From: Oryzomonas japonica
GTDB lineage: Bacteria; Desulfobacterota; Desulfuromonadia; Geobacterales; Pseudopelobacteraceae
DNA length: 64,000 nucleotides
Direction: 5' to 3'
Assembly: GCF_008802365.1 (NCBI RefSeq)
Contig: NZ_VZQZ01000001.1
Span: forward strand, 310,001 to 374,000
Shown: positions 54,989 to 64,000 of the stretch, in pieces
How positions within the stretch are numbered: the stretch's first letter is position 1
Layout: each line of letters opens with the position of its first letter
Notes under the pieces: model-generated
Databases searched by the model: none
What the model saw: the letters and a program-made list of their open reading frames with translations, nothing else
What the model was told of the DNA's origin: nothing
Program-made: the position numbers and the translations under genes

Positions 54989-57517
54989 TTACGAGGCCGG
55001 CCCGCCAAAAAACACCGCCATTTTTCTAAAAACCTCCTCCGTAGTGCCTTTCACCAGCGCCGTATCGGGCAAAGAGCGCAGAAAAATCCTGCCGTAATTC
55101 TTGGTGGTCACCCGCCGGTCGAGGATCAGCACCGCGCCGCGGTCATCCCTGCTGCGGATCAGGCGACCGAACCCCTGGCGGAATTTGATGACCGCCTGGG
55201 GCACGGAAAATTCGCGGAACGGATCGCCGCCGGCAGCCTGGATCTGTTCGGTGCGGGCCTGTTGTACCGGCTCGGTCGGCACCTGGAAGGGGAGCCGGGC
55301 GATGATCACCAGCCTGAGCGCCTCCCCCTTGACATCCACCCCCTCCCAGAACGAATCGGTGCCGAACAGCACGGCGTTGTTCTCCTTGCGAAAGCGGGAG
55401 AGCAGGGCATGGCGGCCGGTTTCGCCCTGTTTGAGGGCCACCAGCCCCAGTCTGGCCAGTTCCGGGGCCAGGGCGCCGTGGACGCGGTTGAGCAGGTCGT
55501 AGGAGGTGAACAGGATAAAGGCCCCCCCTTTCGAGATGGTCACGGCTTGCAGGATGCGTTCCTCCAGCGCCTGGCGAAACCCGGGCGCGGTCGGCTCGGG
55601 CATGTCCTCCGGGATGCCGGCGAAGACCTGGGAGGCGTAGTCGAAGGGGGAGGCCAGGCGTAGTTCTCCCAGGCGCTCAGGCGCCAGAAGGCCAAAGCCG
55701 GTACGCTTCTTCAGGTAGCCGAAATCGCCCCCCACGGTCAGGGTGGCCGAGGTGACGATGATGGTCTTGATCCGGTCCAGGATGGTCTCCTTGACCTGGC
55801 CCGAGATGTCCAGCGGGGCGGCGCAGAAACGAGCCTGCACGCCGCGGTGGCCGGAACGGGCCTCGATCCAGCGGCAGTAGCCCTCGGCATCGGAGATGAA
55901 GAACAGGAGGCCGTCGGCCATGGTCTGGAGGCGCCCTTCGATGCCGCCGGCATCCAGCAACTGGTCGGCCATCTTCTCCCGCAGCTTGTCCGGAAGGTCC
56001 TCGCAACGGCGCAACAGGCTGCGCAGGGCCGATGTGTAGTCGTTCACCGCATCGGCCAGGGCATGGGCCCGCCCTCGGCATTCCTGCCAGAAAGCGCCCT
56101 GCTCCAGCGCCGGCGTGATACGCAGCTTGCGTTCCCGGCCCCCTTCGCCCCCCGCCTCCCGCTCGACGGCCAGGGCCAGCCAATCCATACACTGTTCGGT
56201 CAGGCCGGTCAGGTCGTGGGCCTTGGGGAGCAGGTGGCTCTCAAGCAGGGCCGACAGCTCGGTATAGAGCGCCTCCATGGTGTCCGGCAGATCCCGGGCC
56301 AGGCGGGCGGAGATGATCGTCAAAAGGCCGCTGCGGGTGGCCTTCGGGGGGACCAGGCGATACAGCTGGCGCAGGATGCCGCCGCGGGAGATTATCAGGG
56401 AGAGGTGGTTGGTCGCCACGTCCTCCAGGTGATGCCCTTCGTCGAAGATCAGGCGGGTGAAGGGGGGGAGGATGGCGGTGGCGTCGTAGCCGGTCTCCTT
56501 GCGCAGGACAATGTCCGACAGCAACAGGGCATGGTTGACCACCAGCACCTTGGCGGCTGAGGCATCGCGCCGGGCCCGGTAGAAGAAACAGCGGTTGAAG
56601 TGCTTGCAGCGGGAGCGGCTGCACTGGTCCGCCTCGCAGCAGACCTCCTCCCAGGTGCCTTCCCGCGGGGTGAAAGCCAGGTCGCTGCGGCAGCCGTCCT
56701 GGCAGCTTTTGCTCCATTCGATGATGGCGGTCAACTCCGCCGCCGCCTCGTCCGGGAAGAGGGAGGGCTCGGCCTCGGCGTTTTCCAGCTTGCGCAGGCA
56801 GGCATAGTTGCCACGCCCCTTGACCAGCACCGCCTTGAATTCCATCGAGGAGTTGCGCGCCAGAAAGGGGAGGTCCTTACGGATCAACTGTTCCTGGAGG
56901 TTGATGGTATTGGTGGAAACCACCACCCGCTGGTTGTTGCGTACCGCCCAGAGGATGGCCGGCACCAGGTAGGCCAGGGATTTACCGGTTCCGGTGCCGG
57001 CCTCCACCAGGACCACCCGGTCGTGGTTGAACGCCTCGGCCACGGCGAAGGCCATGCGCACCTGCTCATCCCGCTGCTCGTACCCCTTGAGGTGGGCCAT
57101 CATGCCGTCCGGCGCAAAGACCCGGGCGATCTCGTCCAAGGAGAGCAACTCCCCCTTTTTTTCGGTAAAGGGGGATACTACCTGGTAGCAGCGGGTACAG
57201 CCGTTGTCGATGATCGCGAAACCGATTCCCTGGTTGCCGGCCACGGAGGCGATGTCCATGTCGGCCCCGGAAGGGGTCAGGTCGCCGGAGGGGTGGTTGT
57301 GGATGACCACGTCGCCGCAGGCCGCACGGGTGAGAATGGCCGGTACGGCCTGCTTGCTGCCGCGGGCGATGGCCTCCACCTCGAAAACGATGCCTTCGAT
57401 GGTGGCCCGGCCGATGAAAAAAACCTCGTTGCCGGCGGCCGCCTCTATCTCGTGGCGCATCAGCAGCAACGCGTCGTCGCTAAAATATTTGTGCATTGAG
57501 TTATGGACTTCTTTCAT
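54989..57517 (-). CDS. JAB-domain/DinG-family helicase fusion
   Basis: About 842 residues. The N-terminal ~150 form a RadC-like JAB/MPN domain with VIHNHPSGDLTPSGADMD, the HxHPxGD-x-SxxD metal motif. The rest is a DinG/XPD-type superfamily 2 helicase: Walker A VEAGTGTGKSLAY, four or more cysteines in the Fe-S domain (CQDGC, CCEADQCSRSRC), and DEGHHLED as the DEAH box. It probably unwinds DNA in repair; the JAB domain may bind or cleave a protein or nucleic-acid target. The start may be 57517 or 57496. No partner gene is adjacent. Confidence 0.88.
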   Translation of the reverse strand: MKEVHNSMHKYFSDDALLLMRHEIEAAAGNEVFFIGRATIEGIVFEVEAIARGSKQAVPAILTRAACGDVVIHNHPSGDLTPSGADMDIASVAGNQGIGFAIIDNGCTRCYQVVSPFTEKKGELLSLDEIARVFAPDGMMAHLKGYEQRDEQVRMAFAVAEAFNHDRVVLVEAGTGTGKSLAYLVPAILWAVRNNQRVVVSTNTINLQEQLIRKDLPFLARNSSMEFKAVLVKGRGNYACLRKLENAEAEPSLFPDEAAAELTAIIEWSKSCQDGCRSDLAFTPREGTWEEVCCEADQCSRSRCKHFNRCFFYRARRDASAAKVLVVNHALLLSDIVLRKETGYDATAILPPFTRLIFDEGHHLEDVATNHLSLIISRGGILRQLYRLVPPKATRSGLLTIISARLARDLPDTMEALYTELSALLESHLLPKAHDLTGLTEQCMDWLALAVEREAGGEGGRERKLRITPALEQGAFWQECRGRAHALADAVNDYTSALRSLLRRCEDLPDKLREKMADQLLDAGGIEGRLQTMADGLLFFISDAEGYCRWIEARSGHRGVQARFCAAPLDISGQVKETILDRIKTIIVTSATLTVGGDFGYLKKRTGFGLLAPERLGELRLASPFDYASQVFAGIPEDMPEPTAPGFRQALEERILQAVTISKGGAFILFTSYDLLNRVHGALAPELARLGLVALKQGETGRHALLSRFRKENNAVLFGTDSFWEGVDVKGEALRLVIIARLPFQVPTEPVQQARTEQIQAAGGDPFREFSVPQAVIKFRQGFGRLIRSRDDRGAVLILDRRVTTKNYGRIFLRSLPDTALVKGTTEEVFRKMAVFFGGPAS

Positions 57518-57665
57518 ACAGATTTTATCAAGTTTAGCAGCGCTGCCGGGGAGCGGCAAGGAAAAAGCGGGCGGTGCCCGGTTGAAATGATTGCCTGATT
57601 CCGGGCCTCCGTGATACATATATCAAGCGGTTGCACTATTGTACTAACAGACTGCTGAAAAACTG

Positions 57666-57786
57666 AGGTTGTTCAAAAATAGTCAGATCGTCGCACCCAC
57701 AGGAAGTCCTGAGGAGGCGTAGCAGCGCTACGCCGCACGAAAGGGCTTTCGAGGACGGCGTCGAGATGGCTGTTTTTCAACAACCT
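57666..57786 (-). repeat. Dispersed 121-bp element, copy F (inverted), with extra arm
   Basis: On the plus strand it starts AGGTTGTTCAAAAATAG and ends CTGTTTTTCAACAACCT, with the extra arm CAGACTGCTGAAAAACTG at 57648-57665. AAAGGAG of mtnA begins at the next base. Confidence 0.9.
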
Positions 57787-57799
57787 AAAGGAGCTTTGC

Positions 57800-58840
57800 A
57801 TGTCCTTCCGCACCATTGAGTGGCGTGACAACGCCGTGATCATGATCGACCAGACCCGTCTGCCGGGGGAAGAGGTCTACAATACCTATGAGGATTTCAA
57901 ATCCGTTGCCGAGGCCATCAAGGGGATGATCATCCGGGGAGCCCCGGCCATCGGGGTTGCGGCGGCCATGGGGATCGCCCTGGGGGCGCGGGAGATCATC
58001 GCCGATACCCACGAGTCCTTTTTCCGCCAGTTGGAGAACGTCTGCGAGATCATGGCCCGCACCCGTCCCACGGCGGTCAACCTGTTCTGGGGCATCGAGC
58101 GCATGAAGCGGGTGGCCGAGGCCCACCGCGGCAAGAGCCTCGATCAGATTCGGGAGGCGCTCAAAAAGGAGGCCATCCGTATCGAGGAGGAGGACCTGAC
58201 CATCTGCCGCAATATCGGCAAATGGGGCGCCACCCTGATCCCCCAGGGAGCCACGATCCTGACCCACTGCAATGCCGGAGGCCTGGCGACCGCCGGCTAC
58301 GGCACCGCCCTGGGGGTGATCCGGGCCGCTCATGAGGCGGGCAAGGATATCAAGGTTTTTGCCGATGAAACCCGACCCTGGCTACAGGGGGCTCGACTGA
58401 CCGCCTGGGAACTGGTGAAGGAGGGAATCCCCGCCACCCTGATCTCCGACAACATGGCCGGGTTTTTCATGAACCGGGGCGAGATTACCTGCTGTGTGGT
58501 TGGGGCCGACCGGATCGCCGCCAACGGTGACACGGCCAATAAGATCGGCACCTATTCGGTGGCCGTGCTAGCCAAGGAGAACAATATTCCGTTTTATGTG
58601 GCCGCGCCGATATCGACCCTGGATCTCTCCCTCGCCGACGGCAGCCAGATTCCCATCGAAGAGCGCCATAGGGACGAGGTAACCCACATCAAGGGTATTG
58701 CCATCGCCCCAGCGGGGATCAGCGTGCGCAACCCTGCCTTCGACGTTACGCCGGCCCGTTACATTACCGCCATCATCACCGAAAGAGGGATCGTCAGCGG
58801 TGATTACCTCTTCGGGCTCAGAAAGGCCGCGGGTATCTGA
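57800..58840 (+). CDS. mtnA: S-methyl-5-thioribose-1-phosphate isomerase
   Basis: A 346-residue eIF2B-like isomerase of the methionine salvage pathway. [13 protein letters not shown] near residue 46, [19 protein letters not shown] near 154 with the catalytic cysteine, and [17 protein letters not shown] near 238 with the aspartate are all present. AAAGGAG lies 8 nt upstream. glnE begins 4 bp after its stop. Other mtn genes are absent from the window. Confidence 0.94.
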   Translation: MSFRTIEWRDNAVIMIDQTRLPGEEVYNTYEDFKSVAEAIKGMIIRGAPAIGVAAAMGIALGAREIIADTHESFFRQLENVCEIMARTRPTAVNLFWGIERMKRVAEAHRGKSLDQIREALKKEAIRIEEEDLTICRNIGKWGATLIPQGATILTHCNAGGLATAGYGTALGVIRAAHEAGKDIKVFADETRPWLQGARLTAWELVKEGIPATLISDNMAGFFMNRGEITCCVVGADRIAANGDTANKIGTYSVAVLAKENNIPFYVAAPISTLDLSLADGSQIPIEERHRDEVTHIKGIAIAPAGISVRNPAFDVTPARYITAIITERGIVSGDYLFGLRKAAGI

Positions 58841-58843
58841 CCT

Positions 58844-61800
58844 ATGCACGTGGAACGTTTTTCCCATGAGTTCAGCCGCATCATGGGCCTTGCCGACCAG
58901 GGCGACCGGGCACGGGCGCTGGCTTCCTTTCTGGAGTCCCACGGCTATCTCCACGGTGAGCGTTCGGCAGAAAATGCTATCCTGTCCGGGTCGCATTTTT
59001 CCGTCGATGCGCTGCACCGCATTATTGTCGGCTCGCTTTTGACCCCCTTGCCCGACATGGCGCTCAACGCCTTTGAACGCCTGACCGGCGTCATCCCCAC
59101 CCAAGACTTGGCCGAAGTGGCCCAGCGCCGAAAGCGTCTGGGACAATTTATCCAGGTGTGCGGTTCCTCCCCGTTCCTGGTCAACCTGATCTACAAGACC
59201 CCCGCCACATTCCGCTGGCTGTTTCTGGAGAACGCCATCGATCTTGCCCGAAAGGATGGGGAGATGCTGGCCACCCTCCGCTCCCGGGTGGATGAGGGAA
59301 TCGATTTTACGGGACTGCTCAGGGTGTTGCGCCGTTTCAAACGGGCCGAGATTCTGCGTATCGCCGCTCGCGATCTGAACGGCCTGGCCTCCCTGGAGGA
59401 GGTGACCGGAGAACTTTCCAGCCTGGCGGCTGCGTCGCTGCAGGTGGCCTACGAGGTCTGCCGCCGTTGCCTGATCCGGGAATACGGTAACCCACTGGTG
59501 GAGGGCGAAGACGGCCTCCGGGAAGCGGAGATGACCGTGATCGGTATGGGCAAGCTGGGGGGGAATGAACTGAACTTCTCCTCGGATATCGATATCATCT
59601 ACTTTTATGAGTCGGACCGTGGAGAGACCAGTGGCATAGAGAATGGCCCCGGTGTGAGGAAGGGGGTTGTCTCCCTGCACACCTTTTTCAACAAACTGGG
59701 CGAGATGATCAGCAAGGCGCTCTCCCTGGTTACCGAGGACGGTTTTGTCTTTCGGGTGGACGTGGGGCTGCGACCGGAGGGCAAATCAGGCGATATGGCG
59801 ATTTCTCTGCGTTCTGCGGAGATCTACTACGAATCATGGGGCCAGTCCTGGGAGCGTACGGCCATGCTCAAGGCGAGGCCGGTGGCCGGTTCCCTGGAAC
59901 TGGGCAATCAGTTGCTGAAGATGCTCCAGCCGTTTGTCTACCGCAAATACCTCGATTACAACCTGATCGAGGATATGAAGAACATGAAGCAGAAGATCGA
60001 TGCCTCCCTGGCCCGCTCCATGGAGGGGGAGGTCAACCTCAAGTTGGGGCGCGGGGGAATACGGGAGATCGAGTTTTTTATCCAGGCCCTGCAACTGGTC
60101 TATGCCGGCAAGAATCCCCATCTGCGGGAGCGTAATTCGCTCAAGGCGTTGGACACCCTGCTGGCGGCGCGCCTGATCACGGACGACGACCATCGCCGAC
60201 TTTCCGAGGCCTACCGTTTTCTCCGCACGGCCGAGCACCGTATCCAGGTGGTTCAGGAGCGCCAGACCCATAATCTGCCCGCCAAAGAGGAGGAGTTGGA
60301 GGCCCTGGCCCGCCGTTGCGGTTTTCTGCGCCCCAACGGCCCGGAACGATTTATGGAAACCCTGGAGGAACATCGCGGTAATGTATCCTCCATCTACGGC
60401 AATCTGTTCCTTTCTCGCGACGAGAAGCTCAAACAGGATGTGGACCCCAAGGTGCTCCTTTTCCTCGATGCCAAGGCCGATCCCGACCTGGTCAAGGATA
60501 TGCTGGCCGAGCGCCGTTTCGAGGATGTGGAGCGTGCCTACGAGAACCTCCAGGCGCTGCGGCGCGGTCCTGAGAGCGGCAACCTCACCGAGCGCGGCCG
60601 CCGCACCCTGGAAAAGATCGCTCCCCTCCTTTTGCAGGAGATCTTCCTGTCGCCCGACCCCGATATGGCCCTTGCCAACCTGGAACGTTTTCTGGCCGTC
60701 ATCGGCACCCGTTCCTCCTACTATGCCCTTTTGGCCGAAAATCGTGAGACGCTCAAGCTGCTGGTTTCCCTGTTCGGCATGTCCGAATTCCTCTCCAAGA
60801 TCCTGATCAGCCATCCGGAGTTGCTGGACAGCATGGTGGCCCGCAGTTATGCCTCCACGCTCAAACCGAGGGAGGTGATGGACAGTGAACTGGTGGGGCT
60901 GTTGGAGAGGTCCGACTATTTCGAAGAGCAGTTGGACGTGCTGCGGCGATACCGCAACGAGGAATTTCTGCGCATCGGTTTGAACGATATCCATGGCAAG
61001 CTGGGCCAGGGAGAGGCCACCGCCCAGTTGACCGTACTGGGTGAGGCCTGCCTGGGGGCGGCCTACCGCTTGGCGGTGCAGGATCTGAAGCGTTTCGGCC
61101 GTCCGATGTTCCGTTTCGAGGGGGACGATGCCGAGGCCTCGCTGGCGGTGATCGCCATGGGCAAACTGGGGGGAGGCGACCTCAACTATCATTCCGACCT
61201 GGATATCATCTTCGTCTATGATCGCCAGGGTACCACGAACGGTGAGAAACAGATCTCCAATCACGAATATTTTGCCAAACTGGCCCAAAAGATCATCTCG
61301 ATCCTGAGCATGCAGACCCGTGAGGGGTATGTGTACAAGATCGACACCCGACTGCGACCGTCGGGCAACGCGGGACCGCTGGTCACCTCCCTGGATTCGT
61401 TCCTGGAATATCACCGCAAGGAAGCGCAGATATGGGAACGCCAGGCGCTTACCAAGGCGCGGGTGGTGCTGGGGAACGATAATTTGGGGATCCAGTTGCA
61501 CGACGTGATCCGTCATACGGTCTACGGGACCTCGATCGATGATGAGGGACGTCGCGAGATTCATCGGCTGCGGATGCGCATGGAGAACGAACTGGCGCGG
61601 GAAAAGAACGGCAGTTACAATATCAAGACCGGTCGGGGCGGCATCGTCGACGTGGAGTTCGTTACCCAGTATCTGCAACTCAAGTACGGGTACCGGTACC
61701 CGGAACTGCGCACCACCAGCACCTCCGTGGCTCTCAAGGAGATCGAGGGGTTGGGCCTTGTGCCGGATAACGGCGCCGAGGTGCTGCTCTCCGGCTTTAC

Positions 61801-62014
61801 GTTCCTGCGCAAGCTGGAAAATCGCCTGCGCATTATCCATGATTACTCGGTGAACGATCTGGCCGGGTCGAAAAACTACATGAACAAGCTGGCCCGGCGC
61901 TTGGGCTATGATCCTGCCCTGAAAAACCCGGGCGCGGCGCTGATCAGCGATTACGAGGAGATCACCGGGAAAATCCGGGACTGCTACGCCCGGATCCTGG
62001 GGGAATTGACGTAA
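58844..62014 (+). CDS. glnE: Glutamine synthetase adenylyltransferase/deadenylase
   Basis: A 1056-residue bifunctional regulator that adds AMP to, or removes it from, glutamine synthetase according to nitrogen status. Two nucleotidyltransferase domains are visible: the N-terminal with NFSSDIDIIYFYE near residue 243 and the C-terminal with NYHSDLDIIFVYD near 782. Each keeps the DxD metal motif. Each is preceded by GMGKLGG or AMGKLGG. The gene is between mtnA and a selenoprotein gene, apparently in one transcript. It fits the nitrogen theme of the left end of the window. Confidence 0.95.
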   Translation: MHVERFSHEFSRIMGLADQGDRARALASFLESHGYLHGERSAENAILSGSHFSVDALHRIIVGSLLTPLPDMALNAFERLTGVIPTQDLAEVAQRRKRLGQFIQVCGSSPFLVNLIYKTPATFRWLFLENAIDLARKDGEMLATLRSRVDEGIDFTGLLRVLRRFKRAEILRIAARDLNGLASLEEVTGELSSLAAASLQVAYEVCRRCLIREYGNPLVEGEDGLREAEMTVIGMGKLGGNELNFSSDIDIIYFYESDRGETSGIENGPGVRKGVVSLHTFFNKLGEMISKALSLVTEDGFVFRVDVGLRPEGKSGDMAISLRSAEIYYESWGQSWERTAMLKARPVAGSLELGNQLLKMLQPFVYRKYLDYNLIEDMKNMKQKIDASLARSMEGEVNLKLGRGGIREIEFFIQALQLVYAGKNPHLRERNSLKALDTLLAARLITDDDHRRLSEAYRFLRTAEHRIQVVQERQTHNLPAKEEELEALARRCGFLRPNGPERFMETLEEHRGNVSSIYGNLFLSRDEKLKQDVDPKVLLFLDAKADPDLVKDMLAERRFEDVERAYENLQALRRGPESGNLTERGRRTLEKIAPLLLQEIFLSPDPDMALANLERFLAVIGTRSSYYALLAENRETLKLLVSLFGMSEFLSKILISHPELLDSMVARSYASTLKPREVMDSELVGLLERSDYFEEQLDVLRRYRNEEFLRIGLNDIHGKLGQGEATAQLTVLGEACLGAAYRLAVQDLKRFGRPMFRFEGDDAEASLAVIAMGKLGGGDLNYHSDLDIIFVYDRQGTTNGEKQISNHEYFAKLAQKIISILSMQTREGYVYKIDTRLRPSGNAGPLVTSLDSFLEYHRKEAQIWERQALTKARVVLGNDNLGIQLHDVIRHTVYGTSIDDEGRREIHRLRMRMENELAREKNGSYNIKTGRGGIVDVEFVTQYLQLKYGYRYPELRTTSTSVALKEIEGLGLVPDNGAEVLLSGFTFLRKLENRLRIIHDYSVNDLAGSKNYMNKLARRLGYDPALKNPGAALISDYEEITGKIRDCYARILGELT

Positions 62015-62032
62015 TAAGGGGAGGAGGGAGCC

Positions 62033-62287
62033 ATGAACATCCGCAAGAAGTTCCTTGACTATGAGTACGAAGAGGTGCTGGATGGCCGCACGCGCGAGCT
62101 GATCCGTGTGGGGTGCGCCATCGCCGTGGGGTGCCCCACCTGACTGAAGAAACACTTCGCGGCCGCGAAGTCCCATGGCGCTACGGATGCGGAACTCCGT
62201 GAGGCGATCGCCTACGGCGCGATAGCCCCCGGTGGCAGGGCCAAGAATTTTGCTCTGGACATGCTGGCGGAGATAGAAAAGGAATAG
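62033..62287 (+). CDS. AhpD/carboxymuconolactone decarboxylase-like selenoprotein
   Basis: An 84-residue product read through an in-frame UGA at 62141-62143 (codon 37). The redox motif becomes C-P-T-U with a histidine four residues on (ULKKH), matching the CxxCxxxH of AhpD-like proteins with the second Cys as Sec. The frame is open and conserved-looking on both sides (ELIRVGCAIAVG before, GATDAELREAIAYGA after). GGGAGGAGGGAG precedes the ATG. A hairpin 3' of the UGA (62154-62171) has the form of a bacterial SECIS. SelB is encoded at 49624-51534. It ends at a terminator at 62290-62327. Confidence 0.9.
62154..62171 (+). promoter_or_regulatory. Bacterial SECIS hairpin
   Basis: ACTTCGC (62154-62160) and GCGAAGT (62165-62171) pair perfectly around the loop GGCC. 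The loop starts 17 nt after the UGA, within the 16-37 nt spacing known for bacterial SECIS elements, and begins with G as usual. Confidence 0.8.
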
Positions 62288-62289
62288 CG

Positions 62290-62327
62290 AAAGATACGGG
62301 TGGGAGAGGTCTCCGCCCGTATCTTTT
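62290..62327. terminator. Terminator after the selenoprotein gene
   Basis: AAAGATACGGG and CCCGTATCTTT pair around a 15-nt loop. T-runs exist on both strands, so it can serve the mtnA-glnE unit and the fmt-DUF116 unit that converge here. Confidence 0.85.
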
Positions 62328-62332
62328 GTGTA

Positions 62333-63130
62333 TCAGGCGGTTTTTGAAGTCGGCTCTTCCTGGAGGATCACCTGGCTCAACGCCTCGTCAATCTTGCTGA
62401 TATCGACGGTGGTATTGAAACAGGGACCGAAAGGTCGGTCGTTGAGGATGCCGATTACCGGCAAGGGATAACAGTCCTTGATGCCGGAGGTGAGGTCGCG
62501 TTCGCAGGCCACGGCCAACACCAGTTTCGGGCGCTTCTCCACGATCACCTTGCGGGCCAGTGTGCCCCCGGTGGCCACGGAGATGTCCACATGGTACTTT
62601 TTGCCGATGCCCACCAATCCTTTGATGTCGCAACGGCCGCACTGCACGCATTTCTTGATGTCGCCCGTGACCTTGATCTCGCAGTCGAACAACTGGATGC
62701 AGTGGGGGAGCAGTACCAGGATGCGGTCGGGGTTGACCTTCTGGCGCTGGGAGATGACCAGGCTGTTGTTCATGGCGATGAAGGACTGGCGGATGCTGTC
62801 CTTGTCGAGCCCCAGCCCCCGGCCGACCAGTTCGATCATCGGCAGGAGAAACTTGATGACCACCAGGCGCATGAAACGGGTGAAAAAAATATCCTTGCCC
62901 AGGGCGGTGGTCAGCACCAGCAGGCCGGTTCCCAAGATGGCCACCCCCGAGAGCACCGCCACGACGATGCCGACGATGTGGGGCAGTTGGGGGTGGATAT
63001 TGGCAAGGCCGCGATTGGGTACCCACCAGGCTAGAAAGGTCAGGCCGACCACGATCAGGCAGGTGAAGCCCATCAGGGAGACGAACAGGCGTTTGCGGGG
63101 GGGGGTGGTGCCCCCTTTTGTATCGGTCAT
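62333..63130 (-). CDS. DUF116 membrane protein
   Basis: A 265-residue protein. Two hydrophobic helices lie near residues 15-35 and 48-72. The C-terminal part is the DUF116 domain with cysteines in LPHCIQLFDCEI, CVQCGRCDIKG and AVACERDL, which may bind metal. Function is unknown. Its ATG overlaps the fmt stop, so it is translationally coupled to fmt, as seen in related genomes. Confidence 0.85.
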   Translation of the reverse strand: MTDTKGGTTPPRKRLFVSLMGFTCLIVVGLTFLAWWVPNRGLANIHPQLPHIVGIVVAVLSGVAILGTGLLVLTTALGKDIFFTRFMRLVVIKFLLPMIELVGRGLGLDKDSIRQSFIAMNNSLVISQRQKVNPDRILVLLPHCIQLFDCEIKVTGDIKKCVQCGRCDIKGLVGIGKKYHVDISVATGGTLARKVIVEKRPKLVLAVACERDLTSGIKDCYPLPVIGILNDRPFGPCFNTTVDISKIDEALSQVILQEEPTSKTA

Positions 63131-64000
63131 TACGGTGTCTCTCCGCCACTGGTTTCAGTCCCAAGCAGGGAACCTTCCGAAACCGGGTAGCCGGCCAGGA
63201 AACTGGCAGCATCCAAGCGCTTTTTCCCTGCCGTCTGCAATTCCTCTATAATGATGCTTCCGGCCAGGCAGGCAACTTCGAACGCGCCTTTGGCCGCCCG
63301 CAATACCGTGCCGGGTTGGCCGCTGCCGCCAGCGACCCGGGTGCGGTAGATTTTGAGCACATGGCCGTCCATGAAGGTATAGGCGCCGGGCCAGACGCTC
63401 AGGCCGCGCACCTGGTTGTGGATGGCGCGGGCGTCGCGGGACCAGTCGATCAGGCCGTCTTCCTTCTTCAGCATGGGGGCGTAGCATGATGCGGCATTGT
63501 CCTGTTCCCGGGGCGGTATGGAGGCGGTCTTGAGCCCGTCCAGGGTCTCGGCCAGCAATTGCGCGCCCATTACGGACATGCGGTCGTGGAGAACGGCGAT
63601 ATTCTCGTTCTCGTCAATGGGGGTGGCCCGGGAGAGCAGCATGGGGCCGGTATCCAGACCGACATCCATCAGCATCGTCGTAACGCCGGTTTCGCTCTCG
63701 CCGTTGACGATGCACCAGTTGAGGGGTGCCGCCCCACGGTACCGGGGCAGGAGCGAAGCGTGGACGTTGATGCAGCCATGGGGGGGGATTTCCAGGAGCG
63801 TCTTGGGGAGAATCTGCCCGAAGGCCACCACCACGATCACATCCGGTTCGAGCCGGAGGATCTCTTCTATGAAGGCGGGGTCGCGCACTTTGAGGGGTTG
63901 GTACACCGGGATGCCGTGACGCTGCGCCACTTCCTTTACCGGCGTCGGCATCAGCTTCTGGCCGCGCCCTTTGGGCCGGTCCGGCTGGGTGACCACTGCC
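63130..64000 (-). CDS. fmt: Methionyl-tRNA formyltransferase (partial, start outside window)
   Basis: About 289 residues are visible; the first ~25-30, with the start codon, lie beyond base 64000. It formylates Met-tRNA(fMet). VTQPDRPKGRG, the formyl-donor region INVHASLLPRYRGAAP with the catalytic N-H, and MLMDVGLDTGP are typical. The C-terminal OB-like domain follows. Its product is the substrate made visible to the two deformylases in the window. The reading frame is open to the edge. Confidence 0.95.
   Translation of the reverse strand, partial: AVVTQPDRPKGRGQKLMPTPVKEVAQRHGIPVYQPLKVRDPAFIEEILRLEPDVIVVVAFGQILPKTLLEIPPHGCINVHASLLPRYRGAAPLNWCIVNGESETGVTTMLMDVGLDTGPMLLSRATPIDENENIAVLHDRMSVMGAQLLAETLDGLKTASIPPREQDNAASCYAPMLKKEDGLIDWSRDARAIHNQVRGLSVWPGAYTFMDGHVLKIYRTRVAGGSGQPGTVLRAAKGAFEVACLAGSIIIEELQTAGKKRLDAASFLAGYPVSEGSLLGTETSGGETP

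Noticed and set aside
59834-62176. Long minus-strand frame opposite glnE
   Set aside because: Shadow of glnE; it also crosses the selenoprotein gene and has no recognisable domain.

Overview
The window reads as a chromosomal segment of a GC-rich anaerobic deltaproteobacterium of the Geobacter type (Geobacterales/Desulfuromonadia). The grounds are a PpcA-like triheme cytochrome c7, a Mo-nitrogenase cluster with an ANTAR-type regulator, a type II secretion-type pseudopilin, pyruvate phosphate dikinase, SelB together with a Sec-containing AhpD-like protein, and a NiFe-hydrogenase large subunit. No species can be named from the sequence alone. There are no rRNA or tRNA genes, no CRISPR array and no recognisable transposase.

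Layout. 1-9908 is a nitrogen-fixation region: the end of an Fe-S oxidoreductase gene, an ANTAR response regulator (GnfR-like), a DraG-type hydrolase on the other strand, then nifB-GNAT-nifV and nifH-nifD-nifK plus a nitrogenase-associated ArsC-like gene. Three sigma-54 promoters of near-identical form precede the ANTAR gene, nifB and nifH. The nifB and nifH leaders each carry an intrinsic terminator whose 5' arm overlaps an alternative hairpin with an A1/G4 hexaloop, the signature expected of ANTAR antitermination. 10035-12867 holds katG and perR. 13071-18476 holds a rhomboid protease, shikimate kinase, peptide deformylase and cobalamin genes. 18585-25638 holds a lipoprotein, a SAM-I riboswitch with metX, ttcA, and motB/motA/flbD. 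25811-28931 is a TPP-riboswitch thiamine operon ending in a ThiE/radical-SAM fusion. 29052-39292 holds gltX, an orphan hoxH-like gene, uvrB with an inserted peptide, a MutY-like glycosylase, ppcA, gspG and ppdK. 39517-44572 holds an MCP, AMMECR1, a second deformylase, an ACT protein and a molybdopterin oxidoreductase.

44574-49584 is the one clearly foreign-looking block: an AT-richer DUF4062-STAND NTPase gene of 1451 codons and a 55-codon ORF, bracketed by 78-bp direct repeats between otherwise GC-rich genes. The architecture is that of NLR-like antiphage proteins. 49624-54303 holds selB and a substrate-binding protein/histidine kinase/response regulator operon. 54402-64000 holds a JAB-DinG fusion helicase, mtnA, glnE, a UGA-containing selenoprotein gene missed by ordinary ORF calling, a DUF116 gene and the start-truncated fmt.

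Six copies of a ~121-bp element with AGGTTGTT termini are dispersed through the window. They lie at gene ends, inside the thiamine leader, and directly before the ribosome binding sites of mtnA and selB. This family, the nif leader switches, the STAND island, the selenoprotein, the in-frame peptide insertion in UvrB and the orphan hydrogenase subunit are the main points for follow-up.
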